Part shown: positions 1 to 12,400 of the stretch, in pieces
How the letters are laid out: each line of letters opens with the position of its first letter
Numbering within the stretch: the stretch's first letter is position 1
DNA from: Haplosporangium gracile
Lineage: Eukaryota; Mortierellomycota; Mortierellomycetes; Mortierellales; Mortierellaceae
Direction of reading: 5' to 3'
NCBI GenBank assembly: GCA_015499985.1
Contig: JAAAUF010000269.1
Span: 1-43,823 of the forward strand
Length of the DNA stretch: 43,823 bases
Made by a program: the position numbers and the translations under genes
The notes under the pieces: generated by a model
Database searches by the model: none
Told to the model about the DNA's origin: nothing
What the model saw: only the letters and a program-made list of their open reading frames with translations

Positions 1-22
1 TTGGGGGGGGGGGGGCACTTAC

Positions 23-1386
23 ATAAACTGGAGCTGTCCTGAAAGGTTGAGTACAGTTTCACGACTCCTGGATGGTCCAGCTTGTAAAGAGTGTTCTTCT
101 CGATGTTGACGTATTTGACCTTCTTCTCACGGATGATGTGGCGCTTGTCAAGAACTTTAATGGCGTAATCGCGTCTGTTTGAAAGATCGACCGCTGCTAC
201 GACCTATTTGGCATTAACGAGAAAAAAAAAAAAAGAGTCGAAATGAAAAGGGTCAGAAGTCGATGCTAATAAGGGAGCGTAATATCGAGGGAATGGTTGT
301 GTGACAAAAATACTCTGATCGATCCGGCATTCTCATATCTTTTCCCTCCCTCTTGGTGTCAAGTGGACCGACTGGCTCTGCTCAGGCTACTGCAAGTTCA
401 ATATCATCATCCTGCTTATCATTTGTGTTGCTGTTACCGCCGTCCTTGCTGTCCTGTTTTCACTCGTCTTAACTCGTTGTTTTCGCCTGACAGATAGATG
501 AACTCTCTGTTGAGAATTATGCACTGCATCCTTTTTTTTTTTTGTAATTGTTCTCCTGCTCTTTTGCCTCTCTTCTTCATTCGCCGTCCTTTGCCAGTTG
601 TTGGATAACTCTTTTTTTGTTTTTGGCATTGCAAGTTGGGTATTAAAGAAACAAAAACAAAATAAGAAAAACCAGCTGGCAGGGTCCTCTGTTTACTATT
701 GTTATTATTGCTAATGGTTTTCTCTGGCATAGTTTGGAACAGCCAACGGACTCTTTGTTATTATCGCCCGACATAAACCATTGACGATGAACGAATTAGA
801 AAACAAACACAAAGGGACAGAAAGAAAAGGAGAGGTTTGTCGTTTTTTTTTTACGTACCGTGGAATAGGATCCTTCGCCGAGGGTTCTTCCCAGTCTGTA
901 GTCCGCAAGATTACGTTTACGGACGGGGACAGCAGAGACAGCGGCGGCGGTGGGTCCGTCTGCTCCGCTCGAAGGAGTTGTCGTCGTTATTGTTGTTGTT
1001 GCTGCAGCTGCAGCTGCCTGGGAAGGGAGCAGATGAGTGTTATTGTTATTATTATTGCTATTGTTGTCATCTGCAGCGGTTGTTGCTGTTGCGCTTGAAG
1101 CAGCGGAGGGCGCGGGTGAGACTGAAGTAGAGGTAGTGCCCATGGTTGTTAAGGTGGTGTGTGGCTGGGCAGGCTGGGGAATCGGGGTTGACGGTGTAGT
1201 AGTAGTAGTAGTAGTAGCAGTTGTTGTTGTTGGAGTAGTTGTCGTGATGGCTGAGGTGGAAGGAGGGGCGGGAGTGGGAGTAGGGTCGAGGATGGGTGGC
1301 GAACGAGGCGAGTCTGGTGGGATGGAAGAGTGAGGATGAGACTCGGCAGGATCGGCGGAGGAGGGAGAGCAGGAGACTTCGACCAT
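23..1386 (-). CDS. PKH1: PDK1/Pkh1-type AGC protein kinase, N-terminal part (truncated by window start)
   Basis: Two exons are visible on the minus strand, 1386-859 and 203-23, joined by a 655-nt intron; the second ends at a GTAAGT donor and the rest lies outside the window. Exon 1 starts at an ATG and encodes about 155 low-complexity Ser/Thr/Pro/Ala/Asn-rich residues, then enters the kinase domain with the glycine loop GEGSYST. Exon 2 continues with the ATP-binding lysine in DYAIKVLDKRHI, the helix-C region VKYVNIEKNTLYKLDHP and KLYSTFQDSSSLY. This series matches phosphoinositide-dependent kinase 1 and yeast Pkh1/2, which phosphorylate the activation loop of other AGC kinases in sphingolipid/TOR signalling. 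The catalytic loop, DFG and any PH domain cannot be seen. Splicing keeps the frame exactly at the loop (GEGSYST|VVAAVD). Identity to PDK1 is strong; which Pkh paralogue it is cannot be told. Confidence 0.9.
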
Positions 1387-2440
1387 GTGTGCAGGAAAGT
1401 ATTAGAAAGGGAAGGAAGAAGTCGATATGAGACAAGAATACGGAGAACGAAGAACGAAGAAAGAAGAAAGAAGAGTAGTAAGAGTGCGTGTGTGTGTTCA
1501 AGATGAGAAAGAAGTCAAAGGAAGGTGAAGAAGAACACGAAAAAGAAGACGAGGAAGAAGAAAATGATGGGAAAGGGATGGGAAGGGAGAGGAGATGGGA
1601 GAACGAGAGAACGAGAGAATAATAAAATAAGAGAATAAGAAGAAGTAAGAAAAACGAGAGGAATAAAAATAGAGTCAAGCGTTGGTGGCAAGAGTCATGT
1701 GATATCTCATCCTGCTCAGGGGCAAACGAGCCTGGACGAATACTTGTCGCCAACCTACAACAACAACAACAACAACAACGCAACCTACTACGCAACTCCT
1801 CTAGTCTTTATTTGTCGTGACAAAAGTGTTTAAAAAAAAGAAAAGGAAAAGGAAATATGCCACTGTTGTTGTTGTCGTACTCGCCAAAATGAGGAGATAG
1901 TAGTTCAAGTTGGTTGTTGCATTGATTAATTAATGTTGCCAAAGTAGAGTCGTGGAAGACTTCGACAGAAACCCACATTTCGGGGGCTACTTCGATTCAC
2001 TCGCAAGCTTGAGGTGTGTTGATGGTGAGAAAACACACCGTCTTTGCTGTTCGACTCCTTGGTTACTTGAAGATGTGAGGAATCCATGTTACCACGAATA
2101 GACATTTTTTTTCATCTCTCAGTGACAAAATACTGAATGCTTCAGGAAAACCGATGATACATCAGCATCAAAGCGGTCGGTCACCCAGCCTTTATTATAA
2201 TTGACAATGGTGTCAAAGTGTTTGGACAGAAGATCCACAAGTTACAGTTCACTCCCCCATCCCCTGGTCCAGGATTCACACTCACCCTGGGGACATCCTA
2301 CGCACCGACGATATATATCCATCATTTCGATCTAGCGCATCAGCGCCATTTACTTCAGCAGCCTGGCGACCTTTAAGCAGGCCAGTGATACCATCATGAT
2401 CATCCTCGGCATCCAGTTACCTGGAATGCACTGAGTGATG

Positions 2441-2474
2441 CTGTATGCTGTGGTATGCTGTGGTATGCTGTGGT
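2441..2474. repeat. 10-bp tandem repeat (TGGTATGCTG)
   Basis: Read directly: about 3.4 copies of a 10-base unit TGGTATGCTG, with slight divergence in the first and last copies. Confidence 0.85.
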
Positions 2475-2987
2475 CCGCTCTCTGCTGTAGAGTATCGCTA
2501 ATACCCTGGTCGATCACCCGCCTGGCCAAGGGCCCTTGCCCTGCATCTTGGCCCTACATATTGGCCCTTTTCAGACTCGCAGGGCCCCGACTTGTCTTGA
2601 CCGCCATTCACACCGCCATCACTGCGCCTGTTGTGAAGCAGACGTCCAGTCTCATTACGACCGCGCAAATCTTCCCAGCACCAATGGTTCGACACTTTAG
2701 CGCAGAGATCAACCCATTCGACCGAGGCTGGATTGTTTATGACCCTATTTTCATATCAAGCCTATGCACAAGCTCTCCTGCATTCGACCCAGAGTTCTCC
2801 AGGAGGCGTGAGCCTTAGACATTCTTGACATCGCATCAACGATATACCTACGGGAGATATGACGGTATACCGAGCCTGGAGGAAGTGATGGCGTAGCGAC
2901 CTGTACATCAGAGAGTCAAAGTCTCGGAGGATTAGTGTCCCCAGAGATACCGGGTGGGCACTGTTCATGAGCTCTCCCAATGGTCTG

Positions 2988-3036
2988 CCAGCTCCTACCT
3001 CGGGTTACCAGCTCCTACCTCGGGTTACCAGCTCCA
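2988..3036. repeat. 20-bp tandem repeat
   Basis: About 2.4 copies of the 20-base unit CCAGCTCCTACCTCGGGTTA stand head to tail; the third copy decays after CCAGCTCC. Confidence 0.85.
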
Positions 3037-3309
3037 AGGAGTTCTGTTCGAACCTACCGTTTCACGACCTCAAAGTCTTTGTCATCATCACCTGGAGGAC
3101 CTTACCATAGGAGGATATTCTAGAAAGTGGTCGTTACTCTAGTCACAGGTCTGAGGGCAGCGGCTACGTGATCCCACCCGCTGCTAGAGTTGTCCAGTGA
3201 TAATCCCTCTCAGCAATGCATGCAAAGCGCGCACCCAATGGAGTCGTCGTGAAAGTCCAAACGCGTTCTCTTAAACCAGCACCGACTACGACCTCCCAAT
3301 CGACTGAGA

Positions 3310-3460
3310 AATACGAGAAAAACTACCTACATGGGAGTGAAAACCCCCAGAAGAATGAGAAAAACTCGGTATATGGGAGCGAGAAAAACAAAAAGAATGA
3401 CAAAAACTGGTTACATGGGAGCGAGAAGAACTAGAAAGAGGAGAAAACTAGTTACATGGG
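3310..3460. repeat. ~42-bp minisatellite, three to four diverged copies
   Basis: The anchor ATGGG recurs at 3331, 3373, 3415 and 3456, so the period is 42, 42 and 41. Each unit is A-rich after the anchor and ends in a GAAAAACT-like block. The first two periods are exactly 14 codons and read openly on the plus strand (GSEKNKKNDKN-like units), but the third unit has a stop and the fourth loses the period. A diverged minisatellite is more likely than a repeat protein. Confidence 0.8.
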
Positions 3461-4204
3461 TTTATTTTTGCATCATGAGAAAACCTCCAACACTAACACA
3501 AACACAGCGAAAAAAAAACGCCCTCCAGCTCTCTGTCAATACACCTCCTTTATCATCACCGTCTTTGTCGCTTTCCCCCGTCGTACCCACTTTGCTCCAC
3601 GCGCTTGTCTATTTATTGTTTTCTTTTTCTTTTGATTCGTTGCTTCGATCGGCTACAACCATGCAGCAACTGTACATAAGAAACGTGATGATGGGCTCAT
3701 TCAGGAGACGCGTTTGCTGCTGTCTTTCACTTTCTCTCCCTCTCCTCTTTCTCTCTCTCGCTCTCTCTCTTTTCTCTCTCGCTCTCTCTCATTTTTCTCT
3801 CTGTCTTGAACGCTGTAGACCCTGAAGCCTAACGCCACTAAATCTATTCCTCTCGTCCCATCCTTAAAAAGCCACAGGACAGGAAAACCCTCTCGGTAAC
3901 CGATCAGGAAAGGCAAAAGTGAACACCATTAGTGTTGACAACTCTGCCCAGAGCTACGTATCATTCGCATGAGTTTTAATGCTTGGTTGCTGCAGGTTTT
4001 CACACGTATAGTCAAGATAACAATCTTGTAGAGGTTGAGTCTGTGTCGTTGTTTTTTTTTTTGTTTTTGGAGCAGACTTGATGACAAAAAGTAGTAGAAT
4101 ATGTATTTAAAACATGATGTTTTTAGATGGCAAATATAAAAGAGGCGTATCCCATATACGCGCTCACTTGTACTTTGTAGGGCACCCCTGTTCGTTTCTT
4201 TGAT

Positions 4205-5466
4205 TTAGAGAAGAACAAGAGTCGCGGCCAACAGCACCACAAGGCTCATTCCTGAACCCACTCGACCTGCATGCATGCATCGCTCAGCACCACCGGCACC
4301 ATTGATCGCAGGCTCACTGCCATCCTTCTTCATTCCGTCCTTGCTATTAGCCTCACCATCACTCGTAGAGTCGGCTTTTTGAGACAGCTTCCTCCCAGTC
4401 TCTACGGACAGGCCTTGTCTTCCTTCACCAAAGTGTTCAGTGGCAGTCTTTTGTTCCTGGTCCTGCTGCTTTGCAAGATGGACGTTATGCTGAATTAAGT
4501 TCAAAACATCCGAGTCGATAATGAAATGCAACAGGGGCGCTATGGGTGTGGATGCTGACGAAGACGACGAGGGCGATGAGGGTGACGGTGACGACATGGA
4601 TGATTCCGAAGAGGTTTCTGATTTAGAGAAGGGAGTGAGGCTTGCGGGACACTCTGACGGTGACGAGGAAGGATCGTTTTCCAAGTCCAGAGGGGCGTTG
4701 ATGTGGATGGTCTCTCGGTCCTCAAGAGGGAGTGGACATAAGGTGCGGATTCCATTCTCAGTGCAGTGATAGTAGGCGTCTCCAAAAGCTCGAAGGATAT
4801 AATCGCCCGGGATCAGGTCTGCAGGAATCGACCATGTAATGTTCTTGGCGCGCACGTCTAAAAGAAATATCCATATCAAACTGTAGATTAGTAGGACAAA
4901 AATAATCAACGATAAGTGCAAGGACTATTGCTTTTTTCCTTTTAGATCTTACCATCCCATTCGGCACGGGTAGAGTTGTCTAGATTGTCGACAACGATGG
5001 CCTGGTTTGCATCCAGGATTTGCAGTTGGACCCATTGGAGCATCGCGAGGTCAGAGTACTGGACCCGGAAGCCCAAGTCCATATCACATCCTATCATATC
5101 CCATCAAGGTTGAGTTACAAAACAATTGCTGTGTTAAGCCAACTATGTCTCCGAATCAGTTGAACACATGGTCCGCTTTTTGATGAGTGATGCATGAATA
5201 GTAGAGTAAGATGCGAGGGAGGGAGAGAGGGAGAGGAGTATTGCTGTGCACTCACCAGCAATTGGATTGGCGTTTTCTTGGGGCATGGTCAGGTAGACTT
5301 TGTCTATGTGTCGTGTTGTCAAAAAGTGAGATGTTTAGAGCAATTCAGATAAAAAAGTATGACTGCATGAAGAGGTTCACATATGTCCGTTTTAAATACC
5401 AGCATGTGCAAGGGTCAGAAGCCCTACGACTAGGAACGCTGAGGCAGAGGAGAGCACTGACTTCAT
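4205..5466 (-). CDS. GPI-anchored secreted protein with Kre9/Knh1-like N-terminal domain
   Basis: Four exons on the minus strand: 5466-5400, 5303-5256, 5090-4953 and 4857-4205, giving 301 aa. The ATG at 5466 opens a clear signal peptide (MKSVLSSASAFLVVGLLTLA, then HA). The mature part begins DKVYLTMPQENANPIAG and continues through a beta-rich region containing WVQLQILDANQA, N-glycosylation sequons (NST, NIT) and WSIPADLIPGDYILRAFGDA, the pattern of the Kre9/Knh1-like domain of fungal Ser/Thr-rich GPI proteins. Next come a Ser/Pro-rich stretch and a hydrophobic C-terminus (SLVVLLAATLVLL) preceded by small residues, as expected for GPI attachment. A role at the cell surface or wall is inferred. 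Exon 2 is only 48 nt. The family call rests on pattern, not on a search. Confidence 0.78.
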
Positions 5467-6494
5467 ATTTGTCGAGAGAGAGAAGTAAGGTTTTTTTTTG
5501 TATGTGCCTCGGGATAGTTATGGAGAGCGAGGTGATGGTTAGAGTAAGATGGTGAGGAGGATGTCGAGGGATTCTGGTGGTCACTTTTTGCTTGAGTAAA
5601 AGTAAGGTGGGTATGGCGGAGGAACGTGTCGATGGTTGTAAGACTTAGGCGATGTAGAGAAAAGAGAACAAATGTAAGAAGAAAAAAAAAAAAGGAAAGA
5701 GGGGAAGAGGGGGATGGAGAAGAATTAAACAAGAAAATGAAAGGGAAAAAGAGTGGCCAGCATGCCTAATTCCAGATGGTGTTTATCAGTGGCTATATTG
5801 ATAGGCAAAAGTAGAGAAAGAGAGAGAGAAAGACCCTTGCGCCCACTTACTTTCGTTCCGGTTACACTCCAGGGGGAAACAGGACAGCGTCTAGGAAGAG
5901 TAGCGACCCTTCTTTTTCTTCTTCTTCTTCTGCTTCTCTTTCTCTGTAGAAACCCGCACTGGTTCTTCTTCCTCATTTAGACGACGATCCAAAACAGAGT
6001 TCATTCCAGATCTCAGAGTTTGAACAAGGCCCCAGTTACACACTCTATTTCAGGTCCATCCTGGATCTTAAGGGATTTTGACGCGTGCAGTCACATGTTC
6101 AACCCCAGACCATTTTACTCTTGATTGACAATCGTTTTTAGAATGAAAAAGGAGGCAAATTTATTTTCTCTCGACTCAGCCCAACTCTTGCTGGATCTGC
6201 TCCCGGCTCCAGAAGCCAGGACGGGTACGACTACATTCCGTCCTACACCAGCATGATATCGTACACAGCAACAACAAAAAGACTCATCTAGGCCTTTTTT
6301 TTGTCTTCCGTCTCCTCCTTTTTTTCTCTATTTCTTTTTTTCATTCTTTCTTTTTTTTTTTCTTAAACAGCAACATGGTGCACAGCTGACAATGACAGAA
6401 ATAAAGCGGCGGATGGAATTGTTGTCGTATGTCTCTCTTTTTTCTTTTATTTTCTTTTCGTTTCATTTCTAAGCGTGCAAATAAATACAAACAT
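5467..6494. other. Intergenic region between the GPI-protein gene and BLM10
   Basis: No gene is supported. It should hold the promoter of the minus-strand GPI-protein gene (CT-rich on the minus strand around 5500-5740) and the 3' end of BLM10 (T-rich on the plus strand, 6290-6370). Two exon-like fragments are seen on the minus strand: about 5901-5850, flanked by a TAG acceptor and a GTAAGT donor, and an open stretch of about 33 codons ending at a TGA near 6178. Neither connects to a gene. Confidence 0.5.
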
Positions 6495-9400
6495 CTAGGC
6501 GTAGTAACTGGGGGATATCAACATATCGCTCAACACCTCCAACTGCTCAGGGTCAAAGTGCTTCTGATCCTCGTGCCAAGTGTCCTGATGGGTCCTCTTA
6601 AAGTCTCCAAACGTGTTCTTGACCGTCGTCGAGATTGGTGGAGGGTCCGAAAAGTACTTGGCCAGGAACACCATCGCCTCTGGCATCCATTGAGGGACAT
6701 CGTACGGGAATGCCTCTAAAAGACACGACAAACCCAACACTCCTGCATGTCGCTTGACTACCGCCTCCGAATATCCCTCTGGCAAAGCCTCCTTAGGTAA
6801 CGATCGGTCCCGTTTGTTGCGAGCTGGCAGTGGAGTCGACAGCAACAGCTTCTTAAAATGCGAGATCAGTGTCTGTGTCGCCGTGCGCTGTGAGCATCGA
6901 ACAATTCCCGACAAAGTCGATGCGGCTAATTGACGGACCTAGTCATATCGCAGCAAGCGAGCAAAAGTCATAAAATAACATATTTGTCGTAAGTGAAAAG
7001 ATCGCTTTGTTTTAAAACATCATTGGGCGGAGATATGCAGCAAGAAAGAAAAGGGTGTGTTTGAAGGGAGCTCACCTCGATCTGGGGGTCCAAGAGCATG
7101 CCAGAGACAGCATCCATGACTTTAACCATCATTTGGACATCCATCGAGTACAAGTTGTTGTAAAAGAAGATCTGGACAACCGGGAGAACATTGTTTCGGA
7201 CATGCCAGCTTGTCGATTCTTTCAGGATCTTGCAGAACATGTCCACCAATGTAGGTACCATCCCAGCTGGATACACAAATCGTCCAAGTTGCAAGAGGGA
7301 GAGAGTCGCCAGCTGCTGCAAATCCTGGTCGTCCGGAATATCCTGCATTTGGAAGATTTCTGGTATCAGGGGCAGGACCACGCCATATGTTGATAGAACT
7401 CGGAACCCTGTTAGCGCCTGGTACACCCATGCCAGCACTATTCGAAAAAATAAGATAACACAACGATATCAACAAATAAAACCTACTTCATCCCTAGTTC
7501 CAAGACGAAATCAGTACGTACAAAAAGAGCATTGAAAATTAAAAGATAAAAATTACCTGTCTTGCTGGCGTTGGTGTAGTCTGAGGCTCCTTGGACGGCA
7601 GGTGGCCGCTCAACTCGCCATTTCTCTAGGTCCTTGACCAGCTCTGTGATCTGGTGTGCTGATTTCTCGCCCATTTGCTCGATCATTGGACTGGACGCGC
7701 CTCCAAGTGCCTTTTGATCCTTCAAGAAGGCATCGACACTCTTGTAGGAAGGGTGGGAAGCTAACTGGAAAAGTTCATTGATGACATGGCCCAATATCTC
7801 ACGCACCTGCTTGTAGGGATGAGTGACATGGCGAAGGCAGTCCTCCCTCAACGCAGGCGTCAACAAGGAAACCCTCCACGAGAAAGAAACTAGGGCAGCC
7901 CGGGTAAAGAACAGGTTCTTGGACTCGGAGAAAGCAGCGGTGGAGTCCTTGTCCAGAGGCGTGTTGAAGATCAAGGTGATAAGGGGCAAAAGACGTCGTG
8001 GATCGCGGGAGTGACAGGAGTACTTGACAAACCTTTCCCAGTACAACAGCGAGTCGGGTGTGCATTGCTGGAACGCCTTCTTCAGCAACGGCGTCAACGC
8101 TGCCCACATGCGGTCCAGTCCAGATTTCTTCCAGTGCTTACTACCACGGATCAGCCCTCCCATCAATTCTGCCGCTGTCCGTTGAGAGTTTTTGTCGTCC
8201 ACCTTGGCGCACAGTTTGGTCAGTAGAGGTACAGTGACATCCAAGAACTTGTCCTCCCAAAGACCAAAGATCGATTTGTAGAGTCGGGCCTGCTCCGTGC
8301 TAAAGGAGTCGTGTCGCTCTCCACGGACCGGTTCCTGCGCTACGTACTCAATGTGCTTCTCCCAGAATGATTCTTGTCCAAAAAACTGCTCCAGGTGGTC
8401 AAAGGCCGGCCGAGAGTCAGCGTCCACCTCAGGCATAACGAACGTCTCCGTTCGGGGCAAGTAAGCCTTGTAAGATCTTGGCCATGCCAACCATCCCGTT
8501 GAGGTTGAATCATCCATCAGACTAGGAGGAATAAACAAGAATAAAAGAGTTAATGAATGCACGCTACTGTCAACGATCAATTATTGCAAAAACGCTCCTA
8601 CAAGACAATGCATATCGGCGCTCAAGAGTTGCATACCTGGATTCAGGATTGTCATAGTTGATCTCTGTCACAGACGCTTTGAGATACTCCCCTGTAAAGT
8701 CATCAGGAATAGTGTCGGGAAGAGTCACGATGCGCTTCAACGGGTTCGACGCCTTTCGGATGATCAAGCTGTAAGGATCTCCTTGTGCAAAGGTCCTGAT
8801 CTTGATATTGACCATTGTGATGCTCAGACTCGAAAGAGCGATCCGACGAACAGTGGGCATCTCTGAGAGTAAGCTCTTGGTCTCAAACTCGGCAATCTTA
8901 CGACTGCATGGGATCTCCGGTCGCATCAAGAGCTCCAAAAAGCTCATCGCCATAGTCTGATATCGCCAATGAAGACTTTCGTCTTGAACTAACTCAGTCA
9001 GAGAGAGGATTAGGTTGTCGTAGGCCTTGATGTTGTTCAGTCGACGGCTGTTGGTCTTGGTTGAAGAGCGGCTAAGGGTGTCGGGGTCGAACTGTAAACT
9101 ATGCAGTTCAATGAACTGATGGACGGTGTCTCCGAACTCGCTACTGATCAACGTCTTGAAGGAAGCGTTCGTCAGGTTCATGATGTACTCCATAAAGCAC
9201 TTCCTGACGAGAGTTTGAACACTGGGCTTGTCGGCGTGGTGGGCAGTGCAGAGTCGCAGGATGTATTCGGGTGCAAATCGCCAGTCGCGCAGGCAGGGAA
9301 GGACGAATGCCTTGGCGTTGAGTAGATACAGAGCTCCTTTGATGCGCTCGAAATCGGTGTTGGATCTCTCCAGCGACTTTAGCAGAATAGGGAGAACCAG

Positions 9401-12400
9401 GTTCTTGGCGCCTTGGTAGCACTTTACCGCCTTGATGAGAGCAAGTTGTGATTTCCTATAAGCGATGTCGATTTAAAAAAGAGTATTTTTGATGTCAATA
9501 CAACATTAGCCTTGCGAACGAAAATGTATTAGCGGCATAGTGGAAACATAGCTTACTTTCTAACGTCGGTATACTGGCTCAGCGACAGCTCTGTCAGGCC
9601 CAAGATGAGAGAATCGTGCATCTCCGTCTTAGCACGTCCGAAAGAGTTGATCTTGAGTCGTAACAGCAGCTGGAGGGATGCTCGCCGGCAGCGCATGAAC
9701 CGAGGATAGACCTTCTTCATACCTGGAATTTTGTGCAAGTCCTTAAGGAAATCGTGACCCTTCTTGCTGTTATCAAAGGCGTTGCTGTCCACGCCATGGT
9801 CGGAGAGGAAGATACGAGCAGCCTACAGAAAGAAAAGTGATGACGTTGATATGAATATTCTTAGCGACGTAAAGTCAAGGCACAAATCCACGAGCCGGAA
9901 TGAATCTCTTACCTTGACGACGATCTTGATATTCACGACATCATCCTCACGCTTGGTTTGGAAGAATGTCATGAGCTCGTGAAGCAACTTTCCTGTCTCC
10001 GCGCGAATCTTCCGGATCTTGTTGGTGCGAGGGTCGCTTAAGTCCGTAAGACAATATCCTGACTCGATTCGCTTCAATGGTTGCACAGACGCTGCATCGT
10101 CGCTAGTCTTCGAAGCAGGACTGTCCCCATCGTCCTCAACCAGCGTCACCATGCTTGCAATAACAGCCTTGACCATCGTTAGCGACTTACAGATTTCAAT
10201 AGCTGCCTGCTTGCCCTCCAACATCGTCGAAGTCATCAGTTCTCGAAGACGCTCCATCGCAGGTACGTGAAAAGTATCAATCAGCTCGATCGCGAAGTTG
10301 ATCTCGTCCTGCGAAGGAACATGCCAATTGACCGCCTCTGTTCCTGGTGTTCCCAGTGTACCCCAGTGATTATGCGACTCCGACATGAATGCTAAGAAAT
10401 TGCACGTACAACAAAATGCAAACAACTGTCAGGGCTCTTGTTCTCCATACATTTCCCTATTCATCAAAAAATGACCTAATTTTCCTTACCGGGGTCATTC
10501 CATCGAGATGGCTCATGCGACCGAAGATCCATAGGTGCGATGACAAGTAGCCCACTCAAAGCAGAACAAACAGCTTTGGCGGCCAATTTGTAACCTCGTC
10601 GATCCTGGCACTTTTCCGTCATCAGCTTGATAAGGCTGATTAATTCTTCTTTGTGACCCAACAGGTCACTGCAGCCAATCAGACGGTCAAGGAGTGTCTG
10701 GTAATAGTGCAGTGAGTCGTCCCTGTTCAGGTGCGAGTGTGTCAAAGATGGAACTGAACTTGCGCCATGTTCCAACTCAGACCGGATTTGCCTGTCGAGA
10801 GTCGGGAATAGCCGCGCCATAGCATTCTTGCTGTCAGCACCAGCCCAGCAGGAGATAAAGGTGCCCATGGCGTTTTCAGCATTAGAGAGCGGCGCCGATT
10901 CCACGAGGTCAATCACCAGCTTTGTCGTCATGTCGTACAGTTTGGGTGAAAGCTGCTGGAATAACGACTCGAAACAGTACTAGATATGAATGAAATCATA
11001 CAGAGTGTCAATCCTTACTTCAGGACAATGCAACAATATACCTTGGTTAAGAACAAGCCAGACAAGGTCACTTACGGAGATGGTGGCGGTCACTGAACGC
11101 TCAACTTGATCCTTCTTTGCTCCTTGGCTGGTATCGGGATAGTTCTCAAACTATGTCAACATCGATAAGGAAACAGTTGTCCATTAGTTGACGTTCCTAT
11201 ATTCGCAGAAAAGGTTTAGGTACAATCAAGACACATAAAAATCACGCATCCTTACCATGAGAATCACGCGGCGCAAAAACTTCATTAGCCATTCCTCAAA
11301 GTCGGCAGTAGAAGCCTTCCGACTGGAGTCTTCCAACTCCAAATCGACAGTATCTTCCATTTCTAGCATATCGATATCGATACCTCCCCATTCGAATCCT
11401 GCGCTGCCCATTTCGGTCAAATCACGAATCGGTACGGTCGACACCATGGAAGTGACAAACAGGAGCGTGTACCAAGTCTTGACTGGATCGTTCATATCGA
11501 CTCCGGGGACTGTTAGGTGAAGAAGTGGTGCCAAGTGCTTTCCTCCTTGTGGGTAGTGTTCGCGGTTAAGCATGGGGACCGCCAAGGCACCAAGCGCAGA
11601 AATAACGCTCGTCGTTCGGTGACTCTCTGTCAATGACTCCAGCGACGGGTAAGCCCTTTCGAGCACTCCAGGAATGATCAGGCTAGGCTCGATCCATGCC
11701 AGATAGCGTAAGGTCTTTTGGTTGGTGGCTACTGCTCGCTGGTCCTTTGAGAACATCAGCTGATAGGTCACGCCCCTCACGGTCTCCACGAAACGTTTGT
11801 TAAGCTCTGTCGTCAATCGATACTCCTGTGGTGTTTTGCACTTGGGCAGTTTTTCTGTGGTTGTAAGAGATAGAGAACGAGTGTCAATAAGGATACACAA
11901 GGAGCAGCTAGCCGTCGCACCTACAGGCCCTAAAAGAAAAGCTCTCGCACGTACCTTCATTCCACCTCTCGAGATAGTCGCGAGTCAAGGCTTCCAAGAA
12001 CAGAGCGAGAACATATGACCACCTCCCGTAGTTTGAAGGATGATAAAAGGACTCTGTTGCCTGGATCAATTCGGCAAGATGAGCCAAAGTCGACGACTCG
12101 GGAGACTCCTTTTCAGTGACAGGGTTGATGGTGTTGATAATGAACATGACAAACGTAATCATCCTCATCTACCATACAAGGGAAAATTGAAGGCGAGTTA
12201 GTCCAAGTATTGCCTAGAAGGAAGAAAAAAACAATAGTCTCATCTCTATCGACAACGCTCTGCTATCGCTGGCTTACTCCACTGCGACTGATGGCACTGT
12301 GAGAAGTGCCTCCTTGAGAATCGACGGCGTTCGAGCGCTGACCCTTGCCAACAGGCAAGTTAAGCGCACTCAAACCAGCAGCGAACACCGTGCGGATTTG

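Larger units (their letters stand above)
1387..4204. other. Gene-poor stretch with degenerate tandem repeats
   Basis: No convincing gene is visible on either strand. The first ~450 bases are purine-rich on the plus strand, which makes a CT-rich leader for the minus-strand kinase gene, and include an (ACA)n run near 1757-1779. From about 2150 to 3200 the base composition is more even and carries two short tandem repeats; a third lies at 3310-3460. About 3720-3810 is a long CT tract. Short open frames exist but show no domain, no splice-consistent extension and no start context. Decayed mobile-element sequence is possible, but no terminal repeats or transposase motifs were found. Confidence 0.4.

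Noticed and set aside
1067..1795. 242-codon minus-strand frame over the kinase leader
   Set aside because: It is a low-complexity Cys/Leu/Ser/Phe translation of microsatellites, overlapping the real kinase exon in another frame.
2435..2818. 127-codon plus-strand frame
   Set aside because: It starts in the 10-bp tandem repeat, has no motif and cannot be extended by plausible splicing.
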